A stretch of DNA of 64,000 bases from JACCZR01 sp963830065 (lineage in GTDB: Bacteria > Actinomycetota > Thermoleophilia > Solirubrobacterales > Thermoleophilaceae): contig CAWHLA010000005.1 in assembly GCA_963830065.1 (NCBI GenBank), positions 1 to 64,000 on the forward strand. The letters run 5' to 3'. A model generated the notes under the pieces. It saw nothing but the letters and a program-made list of their open reading frames with translations. It ran no database searches and was not told where the DNA came from. A program made the position numbers and the translations under genes. Positions 28,872 through 38,129 of this stretch are shown here, in pieces. Within the stretch, counting starts at the first letter, position 1. Each line of letters begins with the position of its first letter.

Positions 28872-30898
28872 GCAAGCAGGATCCGGCAGAGCGGTCGGCC
28901 GAGCTGCGCAAGGAGCTCGATCACCACAACCACCGCTACTACGTCCTCGACGACCCCGAGATCTCGGACGCCGACTACGACGTCCTGATCAACGAGCTGC
29001 GCGACATCGAGGCCGCGCACCCCGAGCTGCTCACCCCCGACTCGCCGACGCAGCGGGTGGGGGCCAAGCCGCTGGACAAGTTCGAGCACGTCGAGCACCT
29101 CCAGCCGATGCTGTCGCTGGCCAACGCCCGCAACGAGGAGGAGCTCGAGGCGTGGGTGGAGCGCACCGACCGCCGCCTCAAGAAGGAGGAGATCGAGGAC
29201 GCGACGATCCAGTACGTCACCGAGCCCAAGGTCGACGGGCTGGCCATCTCGCTGGTCTACGAGGACGGCGTGCTGGTCCGCGGCGCCACCCGCGGCGACG
29301 GCACCATCGGCGAGGACGTGACCCAGAACCTGCGCACGATCAAGGCGATCCCGCTGCGGATCGACGACGCCCCGGCCCTGCTCGAGGTGCGCGGAGAGGC
29401 GTACATGCCCCGCAGCGCCTTCGCCCGCCTCAACGAGCAGCGCGCCGCCGCCGGCGAGCCCACCTTCGCCAACCCGCGCAACTCCGCCGCCGGCACGATC
29501 CGCCAGCTCGACCCCGAGCTGGTGGCCGCGCGGCCGCTGTCCATGTGGAGCTACAGCATCGGCGCGGTGGAGGGGATCGAGCTCTCGTCCCAGTGGGAGT
29601 CGCTGGAGTGGCTCAAGGAGCACGGCTTCCGGGTCAACCCCGAGATCGAGCGCCACGACGACGTGCCCAGCGTGGTGAAGGCCTGCGTGGCCTGGGAGGA
29701 CCGCCGCGACGCGCTGGACTACGAGACCGACGGCGTGGTGGTCAAGGTGGACGACCTCGAGCTGCAGCGGCGCTTGGGGGTGGTGGGCCGCGAGCCCCGC
29801 GGGGCGATCGCGTGGAAGTTCGCCCCCATGACGGCCACCACCACCCTCAACGGCGTGATGTGGAACGTGGGCCGGACCGGCCACATGGTCCCGTTCGCAT
29901 CGCTCGAGCCGGTGCAGGTCTCGGGGGTGACGGTGAAGCTCGCCACGCTCCACAACGAGGAGGACCTGCGCAAGAAGGACGTGCGCGACGGCGACGAGGT
30001 GATCGTCATGCGGGCGGGCGACGTGATCCCGCAGGTGGTCTCGCCTACGCCGGAGGCCCAGAAGCGCAAGAACCGCTCGCCGGTTCCCGAGCCGCCGGCG
30101 AAGTGCCCGGCCTGCGGCACGCCCACCGTGAAGCCCGAGGACGGCGTGTGGACCATCTGCCCCAACCGGGCCGGCTGTCCCGGGCAGGTCTTCCAGGCGA
30201 TCAAGCACTTCGTGTCCAAGGGCGCGATGGACATCGAGGGGTTGGGTGAGGAGAACGCGCGCCGCTTCCTGTCCGAGGGCCTGATCTCCGACGTCGCCGA
30301 CATCTACGAGCTCGACGAGGAGCAGCTGACCGAGATGGAGGGCTTCGGGGAGATCTCGGCTCGCAACCTGATGGCCTCGATCGACGCCACCAGGGAGGTG
30401 CCGTTCGGGCGCGTGCTCTACGCGCTGGGAATCCCGGGCATCGGATACGTCAACGCGCGCGGCCTGACCGCTCACTTCCGCACGATCGACGCGCTGCTGG
30501 AGGCCACCCCCGAGCAGGTGACCGAGACTCCGGGGATAGGCCCGATCCTGGCCGACACGATCGTCGAGACCCTGTCCGAGGACCGCACCCGCGAGCTGAT
30601 CGACCGCCTGCGCGGCCACGGCCTGCAGTTCGAGGAGACGGGCCCCGCGCCGGGCACCGAGGGCCCGCTGGCGGGAATGACCTTCGTGATCACGGGAACG
30701 CTGCCGAACATGTCGCGCGAGGTGGCGGGGGAGCGGATCGAGGCGGCCGGGGGCAAGGTGACCGGGTCGGTGTCCAAGAACACCGACTACCTGGTGGCCG
30801 GCGCCGACCCGGGCGCGTCGAAGTTCAACAAGGCGCAGAAGCTCGGCACCGAGACGCTCGACGAGGAAGCGCTGGTGGCGCTGCTGGAGGGCGCCTAG
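28868..30898 (+). CDS. ligA: NAD-dependent DNA ligase LigA
   Basis: A 676-residue replicative ligase. Domain Ia binds NMN (HHNHRYYVLDDPEISDADYD), Lys121 in EPKVDGLAI is the adenylated lysine, then come the OB fold, the Cys4 zinc finger (CPACGTPTV ... CPNRAGCPG), helix-hairpin-helix repeats and a C-terminal BRCT domain (GMTFVITGTLPNMSR). GTG start at 28868 within the surE stop. The stop shares bases with that of the opposing gene. Confidence 0.97.
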   Translation: MSKQDPAERSAELRKELDHHNHRYYVLDDPEISDADYDVLINELRDIEAAHPELLTPDSPTQRVGAKPLDKFEHVEHLQPMLSLANARNEEELEAWVERTDRRLKKEEIEDATIQYVTEPKVDGLAISLVYEDGVLVRGATRGDGTIGEDVTQNLRTIKAIPLRIDDAPALLEVRGEAYMPRSAFARLNEQRAAAGEPTFANPRNSAAGTIRQLDPELVAARPLSMWSYSIGAVEGIELSSQWESLEWLKEHGFRVNPEIERHDDVPSVVKACVAWEDRRDALDYETDGVVVKVDDLELQRRLGVVGREPRGAIAWKFAPMTATTTLNGVMWNVGRTGHMVPFASLEPVQVSGVTVKLATLHNEEDLRKKDVRDGDEVIVMRAGDVIPQVVSPTPEAQKRKNRSPVPEPPAKCPACGTPTVKPEDGVWTICPNRAGCPGQVFQAIKHFVSKGAMDIEGLGEENARRFLSEGLISDVADIYELDEEQLTEMEGFGEISARNLMASIDATREVPFGRVLYALGIPGIGYVNARGLTAHFRTIDALLEATPEQVTETPGIGPILADTIVETLSEDRTRELIDRLRGHGLQFEETGPAPGTEGPLAGMTFVITGTLPNMSREVAGERIEAAGGKVTGSVSKNTDYLVAGADPGASKFNKAQKLGTETLDEEALVALLEGA

Positions 30899-32371
30899 GC
30901 GAAGCGGTAGTCGTCGAGGTCGAACCGGGCGCTTCGCCACGCAGCTTCGATGGTGGGCGAGGCACGGAACGGGGCGTCGCCGTGGCGGTCGAAGTAGTAG
31001 CTGTGGGCCGTCCCGCAGCTGCCCCGGAAGAAGACCTGGTTCTTGCGCCGGCCCAGCATCGACTCGAAGTAGCGCCGGTTGGCCTCCTGCTTGACCTCCA
31101 CCGACGTCGCCCCGGCCCGCCGCGCGCGGCGCAGGAGGCGAACGATGTGCTTGGACTGGTTCTCGATCAGCGTGAAGTAGCTGGCCCCGTTGTAGGCGTA
31201 GGGGCCGAGGATCGTGAACAGGTTGGGGAAGCCCGGGACGCTGACTCCCTGGTAGGCCTGGAAGCGGTTCTCGTCCCACCACCGCTCGAGGTTGACCCCG
31301 TCGCGGCCGAGCACCGGGTAGGGGGGCATGTTCCCGCGGTCGAAGACCTTGAAGCCGGTGGCCAGGACCAGCGTGTCGACCTGGTGCTCGGTGCCGTCGG
31401 CCGTGCGCACGCCGGTGGGGGTGATCGCCTCGATCCCGTCGGTCACGAGCTCCACGTTGGAGCGGTTGAACGTGGGCAGGTAGTCGTTGGAGAAGCCCGG
31501 CCGCTTGCAGCCCAGCGTGTAGCGGGGCGTGAGCTTGTCCCGCAGCACGGGGTCGTGCACCTGCCGGCGCAGGTGTCTGCGGGCGGTTCGCTCGCCGACC
31601 TTGGCCAGGGGGACGACGCCATCGAAGTGGGCCGGCAGCGGGAAGGTCAGCTCCACGAACGCCTGGCTGGCCACCCGGCGAACGAGCCCAGCGCCGGGGA
31701 ACCCCGCCACGCGCCACTGCTCGCGCGGCTTGTCCGACTTGGGCAGGCACCAGATCGGGGTGCGCTGGAACACGGTGAGCTGTTCGACCTCGGGGGCGAT
31801 CGAAGGGATCACCTGCACCGCCGAGGCGCCCGTGCCGATCACCGCCACCCGGCGGCCGCGCAGATCCTGGCCGTGGTCCCAGCGCGCGGTGTGCATGACG
31901 GTGCCCTCGAAGGTGTCGAGGCCGTCGATGTCGGGCGGCTTGGGCTGGGAGAAGACGCCGGTGGCGCCGACCACGAAGCGCGCGGTGATCGTGCGGCCGT
32001 CGGAGGTCGACATCTCCCACAGGTCGGCGTCCTCGTCGAACGCGGCGCCGTTGATCTCGGTGTTCAGCTGGATGCGAGGACGAAGGCCGTAGCGGTCGAC
32101 GCAGTCCTCGGCGTAGTCCTTCAGCTCGTTGCCCGGCGCGTAGGTCTTCGACCAGTCGTCGCGCTGCTCGAAGGAGAACTGGTAGCTCGGGCGACGGGAT
32201 GTCCACGCACACGCCGGGGTAGGTGTTCCAGTGCCACGCCCCGCCCACGCCGTCGCCCGCTTCGAACAGGACCGAGCCCTCGATTCCGGCCTGGTCGAGC
32301 TTGATGGCGGCTCCGATGCCGGAGAACCCGGCACCGATGATCGCGACTTCGCTATCGGGCTGGCGGCTCAG
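30895..32371 (-). pseudogene. Baeyer-Villiger-type flavin monooxygenase, frameshifted
   Basis: The N-terminal frame reads VAIIGAGFSGIGAAIKL (FAD-binding GxGxxG) to YPGVCVDIPS, then the frame changes by one extra base near 32190 and continues PSYQFSFEQRDDWSKTYAPG to the stop. The second frame carries FEGTVMHTARWDHG, the FxGxxxHxxxW fingerprint of Baeyer-Villiger monooxygenases, and a second Rossmann motif (VAVIGTGASAVQ). Corrected length is about 492 residues. The start is probably CTG 32371, seven bases after a TACGCT -10 box. A true mutation or a sequence error are both possible. Confidence 0.75.
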
Positions 32372-32376
32372 GTGAT

Positions 32377-33639
32377 CTAGCGTACGCCAGCCACGGCCTG
32401 CGCCATGCGGTCCTGGATCCGGCGCGCGCCGGAGGCCGACACCCCGTTCATCAGGAACGAGAACGCGTACACCTGTCCCGAGCGCGCGCGGCAGTAGCCC
32501 GACAGCGTGCTCACCCCGGAGATGGTGCCCGTCTTGGCGCGGCACTTGCGGCGCGCCGGCCCACGGCGCATGCGCGAGCGCAGCGTGCCGCTGCGGCCGG
32601 CGACGGCCAGCGAGTTCGTGTAGGCCGCGCCCTCGTCGCGCCTGCGCATCCCCATCAGCAGCCTCACCACGCTGCGCGGTGAGGCGCGATTGCGGCGGCT
32701 GAGGCCCGAGCCGTCGGCGATCCGCGGTCGCGAGCCCAGGTTGCGGGCGAACAGGGTGGCCGCGCGGGCGCCTCCGCCCGTGGTGCCGCGGCCGTCGACC
32801 TGCAGGCCGATGGCCTTGAGGAGCATCTCGGCGAAGAAGTTGTCCGACGGGCGGTTGGTGAGGGTGGCGAGGCGGGACATCTCCGGGGACTGCTCGGCGG
32901 CAAGCTCGGTGGTGGCTGCCGGCGCGTCACCGGTGCGGGGGGAGATGGCCACGTCGATGCCCCGCCGTCCCAGGGCGGAGTCCAGCCGCGCGGCGGCGAA
33001 CAGCGCCGGATTGGACTGGTAGCCGCGGCCGCTCTCGGTGGCCAGGCCGCGGTTGAAGGCCAGACCGCTGAGCGGCCCCACGTAGCCCGACGTCCGGTAG
33101 CCCGACGAGGGCCCCCCGCGGCGCGTGTCGAAGGCGGTCTCGTCGCCGATGATCCGGCCGCTGACGCGGCGAATGCCGGCGCTCTGCAGCGCGGCGGCAA
33201 GATCCTCGACCGCGCCACCGCCGCCGTAGTTGCGGCTGCCGAAGCTGCGGCTGCCGAAGCTCGGGTCACCGCCGCCCACCAGGTACAGCGAGCCCCGCCA
33301 CGTGCCGTCGCCCTCGAGGTTGCCCTCGCCCCTCACCGTGGTGGCCAGCCGGCCCGCGCTGCCGTAGCGGGCCAGCGCCGCCGCGGTGGTGAACAGCTTG
33401 GTGTTGGAGGCCAGGACGCGGGCCCGGTCCGCCCGGGAGCGGAAGACCCCGCGGTTCTCGGTGGCGTTGACGACGTAGGCGCCGCTGTGGCTGCCGGCGG
33501 CCCGGATCTGGCGCTTGAGCGCCTTGCTCATGGACGACTCGCCTGAGCTCAGCTGCGCCGAAGCCCCGGCGGGGAGGCCCAGCAGAATGAGCGTGAGCAG
33601 GGAAAAAGTCGCGAAACGCGCCATTGGGGAAGCCAACAC
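32377..33639 (-). CDS. dacB: D-alanyl-D-alanine carboxypeptidase/endopeptidase (PBP4 family, S13)
   Basis: A 420-residue exported serine peptidase acting on peptidoglycan. A signal peptide (MARFATFSLLTLILLGLPAGASAQ from the internal ATG 33624) is followed by SNTK (the SxxK motif), SDN (SxN, in NRPSDNFFAE) and KTG in CRAKTGTISG. The start may be GTG 33639 or ATG 33624. The family is usually about 450-480 residues, so this is slightly short but complete in motifs. Confidence 0.9.
   Translation of the reverse strand: MLASPMARFATFSLLTLILLGLPAGASAQLSSGESSMSKALKRQIRAAGSHSGAYVVNATENRGVFRSRADRARVLASNTKLFTTAAALARYGSAGRLATTVRGEGNLEGDGTWRGSLYLVGGGDPSFGSRSFGSRNYGGGGAVEDLAAALQSAGIRRVSGRIIGDETAFDTRRGGPSSGYRTSGYVGPLSGLAFNRGLATESGRGYQSNPALFAAARLDSALGRRGIDVAISPRTGDAPAATTELAAEQSPEMSRLATLTNRPSDNFFAEMLLKAIGLQVDGRGTTGGGARAATLFARNLGSRPRIADGSGLSRRNRASPRSVVRLLMGMRRRDEGAAYTNSLAVAGRSGTLRSRMRRGPARRKCRAKTGTISGVSTLSGYCRARSGQVYAFSFLMNGVSASGARRIQDRMAQAVAGVR
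32379..32384 (-). promoter_or_regulatory. Candidate -10 box of the monooxygenase gene
   Basis: TACGCT on the minus strand, overlapping the dacB stop, then AGATCAC and a CTG codon in the frame of the FAD-binding domain. The seven-base spacing equals that at 24884 and 54777. Confidence 0.45.
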
Positions 33640-33677
33640 GGAAGCAGGCCGGGAGTGGCGGTGTCCCGTTTGGCCGC

Positions 33678-33692
33678 TTTATACGGGATACT
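33678..33692. promoter_or_regulatory. Divergent promoter region, dacB / patatin
   Basis: In the 64-base gap between the divergent genes, TATAAA reads on the minus strand (33678-33683) and GATACT on the plus strand (33687-33692, 11 bases before the patatin ATG). The patch is the most AT-rich of the spacer. -35 boxes are not clear. Confidence 0.35.
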
Positions 33693-33703
33693 GACCGGCG
33701 CGT

Positions 33704-34972
33704 ATGGGTGAGGTGGTCAAGCTCCAGAAGCCTTCGGGCAAGGAGCGCCAGACAGTCGGCAAGCCGCCCCGCCGGAGGGCACGGCGGTCGCGCACCGCCC
33801 TGGTCCTGGGCGGCGGAGGGTTCACCGGTGGCGTCTACGAGATAGGCGCGCTGCGCGCTCTCGACCTGCTGGCCGTGAACCGCACGGTCAACCAGTTCGA
33901 CGTGTACGTGGGCACCAGCGCCGGCTCCTTCGTGGCCAGCCTGGCCGCCAACGGCGTGACACCCGAGGAGATGATGCGGGTGGTCAACCAGCAGGTGCCC
34001 ACGCCGTTCCGCGATGTGGACCGGGGTTCGCTGATGCGGCCCAACGTCATGGAGTTCGCACAGTCGCTGGCGCTGATGCCGCTGCGCTCGCTGGGCATCG
34101 CGCGCGACTTCCTGACCAACCTGCGCTCCTCGTCGATCATCGACATCGCGGTGGGGCTGGCCGAAGGGCTGCCCTCCGGCCTGTACGACGGCACGGCGCT
34201 GGAGGAGTACCTGGAGACCGTCCTCGGCGACCCCGACCGGGTCAACGACTTCCGGCTGCTGGAGAACGAGCTCTACCTGACGGCCACCGACCTCGACACC
34301 TGCGAGCGGATCGTGCTCGGGGGCGAGGAGTGGGATGACGTGCCGATCTCCCGCGCGACGGCCGCTTCGACGGCCCTGCCCATGATCTACAAGCCGGTCG
34401 AGATCAAGGGCCGCCACCTGATCGACGGCGGCATCCGGTCGACGACCAACGTGGACGTCGCCGTGGAGCGCGGGGCCAAGTTCGTGATCGTGGTCAATCC
34501 GCTGGTGCCCTACGTCAACGACTTTCAGAAGGTCATCCCCACCATGCTGGGCAGCCGGGTGCGCCGAGTGGCCGACATGGGCTTCCCCCAGATCGGCTAC
34601 CAGTCCTTCAAGCTGCTCGCCCACCAGCGCCTGCACGAGGCGGTGCGCCACTGGGAGGAGAAGTACCCGGGCGTGGACATCATCCTGATCGAGCCCGATC
34701 CCAACGACGAGCTGATGTTCGAGACCCACATTCTCGACTTCAACAAGCGGGTCGACATCGCCCGCCACGGGTTCGAGTCGGTGACGCTCAAACTCGCCGA
34801 GGACTACGAGCGTCTGCGCGAGGTCTGCGCTCGGCACGGCATCGAGGTCTCGGCCACGCGCGTGCGCAAGGTGGTCAAGCGCTTCGAGGAAGAGCGCGAG
34901 AGCACGGCGGCCTGGCGCCGCATCCTCGAACAGACCACCGGCGCGCTGCTGCGCCAGTCGGGCCAGGCCTAA
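33704..34972 (+). CDS. Patatin-like phospholipase/acyl hydrolase
   Basis: A 422-residue protein with the full patatin dyad: oxyanion loop LGGGGFTGGVYE, nucleophile Ser72 in GTSAGS, and Asp241 in DGGIRS. It probably cleaves acyl esters of lipids. It has no signal peptide; a basic N-terminal 30 residues may bind membranes or nucleic acid. A long C-terminal region (about 300-422) with charged helices follows. Start ATG 33704. Confidence 0.88.
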   Translation: MGEVVKLQKPSGKERQTVGKPPRRRARRSRTALVLGGGGFTGGVYEIGALRALDLLAVNRTVNQFDVYVGTSAGSFVASLAANGVTPEEMMRVVNQQVPTPFRDVDRGSLMRPNVMEFAQSLALMPLRSLGIARDFLTNLRSSSIIDIAVGLAEGLPSGLYDGTALEEYLETVLGDPDRVNDFRLLENELYLTATDLDTCERIVLGGEEWDDVPISRATAASTALPMIYKPVEIKGRHLIDGGIRSTTNVDVAVERGAKFVIVVNPLVPYVNDFQKVIPTMLGSRVRRVADMGFPQIGYQSFKLLAHQRLHEAVRHWEEKYPGVDIILIEPDPNDELMFETHILDFNKRVDIARHGFESVTLKLAEDYERLREVCARHGIEVSATRVRKVVKRFEEERESTAAWRRILEQTTGALLRQSGQA

Positions 34973-34980
34973 AAGTTACA

Positions 34981-35018
34981 ACCGGCCCTTGCGCCGGTGC
35001 GGGCACCCTGTTTAGGGT
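34981..35018 (+). promoter_or_regulatory. Hairpin and candidate promoter between patatin and protease pair
   Basis: ACCGGC/GCCGGT (34981-34998, 6-base loop) follows the patatin stop and could be a weak terminator. Overlapping it, TTGCGC (34989-34994) and TAGGGT (35013-35018) are spaced 18 bases and could be a promoter for the protease pair, with a start site just before ATG 35031. Confidence 0.35.
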
Positions 35019-35030
35019 CGGCCCAAGTAG

Positions 35031-35363
35031 ATGGGTGACATGTCTCAGCGGCTATCCGCCGAGGCGATACCGGCCTCGGGTACCAAGGACGACGCGCGGA
35101 GGGTCCTGGAGCAGCACGGCTTCACGGTTCAGGACCAGGGAGCGTCGTTGACTATCGAGGGCGCGCAGGAGACGTTCGAGCACGCGCTCGGCGTCGGACT
35201 GGACGTCAACCCCGAGCCGGCCCCCGGTGAGGCGATGGTGACTCCGCGGGGCGAGCCGCACCTGCCCGAAGACGTGCGCGACCTCGTCGAGGCCGTCGCG
35301 TTCCCCAAGCGGGCCCACATGTTCGGTCCGCGACCAGGCGAACAGAGGGAGAGCAATGGCTAA
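35031..35363 (+). CDS. Stand-alone protease pro-domain-like protein
   Basis: A 110-residue protein. Residues about 20-90 (DDARRVLEQHGFTVQDQGAS, a TIEGAQETFEHAL segment, then LPEDVRDLVEAVAF) follow the same pattern as the N-terminal part of the next gene's protein and resemble pro-kumamolisin-type activation domains: helix, GF-V, strand, GA, helix with a conserved E-A pair, then DL-EAVA. It carries no protease domain and no signal peptide. It overlaps the protease gene by eight bases and contains its ribosome binding site, so the two are co-expressed. A chaperone or inhibitor of the protease is inferred. Confidence 0.7.
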   Translation: MGDMSQRLSAEAIPASGTKDDARRVLEQHGFTVQDQGASLTIEGAQETFEHALGVGLDVNPEPAPGEAMVTPRGEPHLPEDVRDLVEAVAFPKRAHMFGPRPGEQRESNG

Positions 35364-36897
35364 GCGCAATGCATCCAAGCGCGAGACCGCAAAGGTGCCG
35401 TCCTTGGTCTACGCGGAGGCATCCCCGCTGTCCGCTGAGGGGACCTCGCTGTTCGCGACTTCGACTCCGGTGACCAGGGAGACCGTGCAGGGCTTTCGCT
35501 CGGACTCGGACGTCACCGCCGAGGCCGTCGCCCAGCTTCAGGCCGAGGGCTTCGACGTGCTGAGGGTCGGCGACACCACGATCACCATCGGCGCTCCGGC
35601 GCGCGTCTACGAACGCGCATTCAAGACGCGCATCGTCGCCGAGGCGCAGACCACCCGCAAGTCGCGCCGCAGGGTGGAGGCCACGACGCGCCTCGACTCG
35701 CCCGACACCCCGGTTCCGGGCTTGATCGATACGTCCCAGAGCTCGCTCGGGGACCTCATCGAGGGGGTCGCACTCAGCAAGAAGGGCTACCCCTTTGCAG
35801 TCTCCAAGATGCCGCCGCGCAAGAGCTACTGGTACCTCGACGTGCCGGCGGACGTGTCGCTGGGCATGAAGGCCGACATCGCGCAGCGCGCCGGCTACAC
35901 CGGCAAGGGCGTGAAGGTGGCCATGGTCGACAGCGGCTGGTACCGCCACCCGTACTTCTCCGCCCGCGGGTACCGCTCCGACCCCGTGGTCCTGGGGCCG
36001 GGTGCGACCAAGCCGCTACGGGACGAGGTGGGGCACGGCACGGGCGAGTCGGCCAACGTCTTCGCCGTCGCTCCGGACGTCAGCTTCACGATGGTCAAGA
36101 CCGACTTCATCAACCTCACCGGCGCCTTCAACGCCGCGGTGGCGCTCGGACCGGACATCATTACGTGCAGTTGGGGCTTCGACATCGAGGACCCGCCCCT
36201 GGACGCGGCCGACCAGGCCATGGCCGCCGCGGTCGCCAACGCGGTTCAGCAGGGGATCATCGTGATCTTCTCTGCTGGAAACGGGCACTGGGGATTCCCG
36301 GGCCAGCACCCCGACGTCATCTCAGCCGGAGGCGCGTACTTCCAGGCGCTGCACGACCCGGAGGCGACCGAGTACGCCAGCGGCTTCAAGAGCAAGATCT
36401 ACCCGAACCGGCGCGTGCCGGACGTCTGCGGCCTGGTCGGCAAGCCGCCCGGCGCCGTGTACATCATGCTCCCGGTCGAGCCCGGCGACGAGATCGACCG
36501 GGATTTCGGCGGGACGGCCTTCCCGAACGGCGACGACACCAAGGCCAACGACGGTTGGGCGGCGTTCAGCGGCACTTCGGCGGCTGCCCCCCAGGTCGCG
36601 GGAGCCTGCGCGCTGATGCGGCAGGCCTGGCCACAGATCACGCCGCTGCAGGCCAAGGACATCCTCAAGACGACCGCGCGCGATGTCACGAAGGGACGCG
36701 CGGCCCCGTCCACCGGACACCACAAGGCCGGCCCCGGCGCCGACCTGGCCACAGGCCACGGGATCGCCGACGCGACGAAGGCGACGCTGCTGGCCGCCAC
36801 GAGGGCCACCCCGACGGCGATGCCGGCGGCGAACGGCGGGAACGGAGTGGAGGACCTGGCGCTCTCCCTGGCGATGGCCAGAGACGACGAGATCTAG
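35356..36897 (+). CDS. Subtilisin-like serine protease (S8) with pro-domain
   Basis: A 513-residue protein. An N-terminal pro-domain-like region (about 55-135, AQLQAEGFDVLRVGDTTITI) precedes a peptidase domain with Asp192 (VAMVDSGWYRHP), His227 (EVGHGTGES), oxyanion Asn309 (FSAGNGH) and Ser408 (SGTSAAAPQ). All catalytic residues are present. No signal peptide or TM segment is visible, so it may be cytoplasmic or use another route. The ribosome binding site GAGGGAGAG lies within the upstream gene. Confidence 0.9.
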   Translation: MAKRNASKRETAKVPSLVYAEASPLSAEGTSLFATSTPVTRETVQGFRSDSDVTAEAVAQLQAEGFDVLRVGDTTITIGAPARVYERAFKTRIVAEAQTTRKSRRRVEATTRLDSPDTPVPGLIDTSQSSLGDLIEGVALSKKGYPFAVSKMPPRKSYWYLDVPADVSLGMKADIAQRAGYTGKGVKVAMVDSGWYRHPYFSARGYRSDPVVLGPGATKPLRDEVGHGTGESANVFAVAPDVSFTMVKTDFINLTGAFNAAVALGPDIITCSWGFDIEDPPLDAADQAMAAAVANAVQQGIIVIFSAGNGHWGFPGQHPDVISAGGAYFQALHDPEATEYASGFKSKIYPNRRVPDVCGLVGKPPGAVYIMLPVEPGDEIDRDFGGTAFPNGDDTKANDGWAAFSGTSAAAPQVAGACALMRQAWPQITPLQAKDILKTTARDVTKGRAAPSTGHHKAGPGADLATGHGIADATKATLLAATRATPTAMPAANGGNGVEDLALSLAMARDDEI

Positions 36898-36916
36898 GCG
36901 CCGCGGCTCGAGGCGC

Positions 36917-38017
36917 TCAGCGCAGCACTTCGCCGAGCGCCTTGAGCAGGCGCCCGCTGGCCGCCTCGTCGCGCACGGTGGCGCGCACGTGCTGCTCCTC
37001 GCCGAATGGCCCGCCCGGCGCCACGATCACGCCGCGCTCGCGCAGGCGGTTGGCCAGCTCGTTGCCCGACATGTCGCGGGCGCTGATCCATAGGAAGTTC
37101 GCCTGGCTGTCGCTGACGTCCACCGGCAGCTCGCGCAGCGAGTCGACCAGGTGGGAGCGCTCGCGGATCACCCCCTCGCGGCGGCGCTGCACTTCGGGCC
37201 CGCCGATCTTCAGCGCCTGGTCCACCGCCGCCTGGGTGAGCGCGTTGACCCCGAGCACGGGTGCGATGCGGTCCAGCAGGGCGGTGGAGGAGGTGGACCC
37301 CACGGCATACCCGGCCCGCAGCCCCGACAGCCCGTAGATCTTCGAGAATGTCCGCACCACCGCCAGGCGGGGGAAGGCGTCCACCAGGCGCAGTACGGAG
37401 TCCGGGTCCTCGGCGTCCTGGAAGTGCACCAGTGCCTCGTCGACCAGCACGTGCGCGTGCTCGGGCAACGACGAGGCCAGCGATGCGATCTGCTCGGCGG
37501 TCAGGTACTCCCCGGTCGGGTCGTTGGGGTTGCAGAGAACCAGCAGCCGGGTGCGCTCGCTCATCGCTGCGCGCAGCTCGTCGGGCGTGCGCTCCACCGC
37601 CACCGGCGTGGCGCCGGCCCGCGCTGCCATCAGCGGGTAGAGGGGGTAGGAGGGCCATGGGGTGAGCAGCTCGTCGCCCGGGCCGAGCAGCGCGAAGGCG
37701 GCGGCCTGCAGCAGCTCTGCGGCGCCGTTGCCCAGCACGATCTGCTCGGGCTCGACTCCGTGCCGTTCCCCAAGCACGCCGCGGATGCGCTTGGCGTCGC
37801 GGTCGGGGTAGCCGTTCACCCGCCCACGCGCGGTGTAGATCGAGGCGTTCACCACCTCGGAGTTGGGGAACTCCGGCCACTCGGTGCCGGAGAGGTCCAC
37901 GTCGGGGACCTCCTCGAGCGCCATCGCCTTCTCGCGCGCGCGGCGCGCGCGCAGCTCCTGCCGCGCCTCTTCAGGGTCGACCTCCTCGAACTGCCGGTAG
38001 TAATCCAGAAGGCCCAT
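36917..38017 (-). CDS. hisC: PLP-dependent aminotransferase, histidinol-phosphate aminotransferase type
   Basis: A 366-residue fold-type I aminotransferase. NGAAELLQAAAFALLGPGD, NPNDPTGEYL and the PLP lysine in TFSKIYGLSGLRAGY match HisC/CobD-like enzymes. HisC converts imidazole-acetol phosphate and glutamate to histidinol phosphate. No his genes are nearby, so another amino-acid substrate is possible and the symbol is tentative. Confidence 0.8.
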   Translation of the reverse strand: MGLLDYYRQFEEVDPEEARQELRARRAREKAMALEEVPDVDLSGTEWPEFPNSEVVNASIYTARGRVNGYPDRDAKRIRGVLGERHGVEPEQIVLGNGAAELLQAAAFALLGPGDELLTPWPSYPLYPLMAARAGATPVAVERTPDELRAAMSERTRLLVLCNPNDPTGEYLTAEQIASLASSLPEHAHVLVDEALVHFQDAEDPDSVLRLVDAFPRLAVVRTFSKIYGLSGLRAGYAVGSTSSTALLDRIAPVLGVNALTQAAVDQALKIGGPEVQRRREGVIRERSHLVDSLRELPVDVSDSQANFLWISARDMSGNELANRLRERGVIVAPGGPFGEEQHVRATVRDEAASGRLLKALGEVLR

Positions 38018-38061
38018 CAGGGGACGCGATCGCCTACGCCTGGCGGCGTCATCGGTCGCTC

Positions 38062-38076
38062 GCCTGCGAAGCAGGC
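38062..38076 (-). other. Hairpin upstream of the aminotransferase gene
   Basis: GCCTGC-GAA-GCAGGC in the 112-base spacer 38018-38129. It could end the upstream minus-strand transcript, but there is no T-run. No gene is seen in the spacer. Confidence 0.3.
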
Positions 38077-38129
38077 TTCGCTTCCTGCTTCCTTGCCAGG
38101 CTTGACACTCGCGCCCCCTGATTCGCGCA

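Noticed and set aside
30982..32304. 440-codon plus-strand open frame
   Set aside because: Antisense to the monooxygenase gene; no protein-like pattern.
28715..32545. 1276-codon minus-strand open frame
   Set aside because: A composite of ligA antisense, part of the monooxygenase and dacB antisense. Only its stretch at about 32190-32371 is real coding (FAD-binding end of the monooxygenase).
38102..38107. Perfect TTGACA on the plus strand as a -35 box
   Set aside because: No -10 element 16-18 bases downstream and no plus-strand gene follows.
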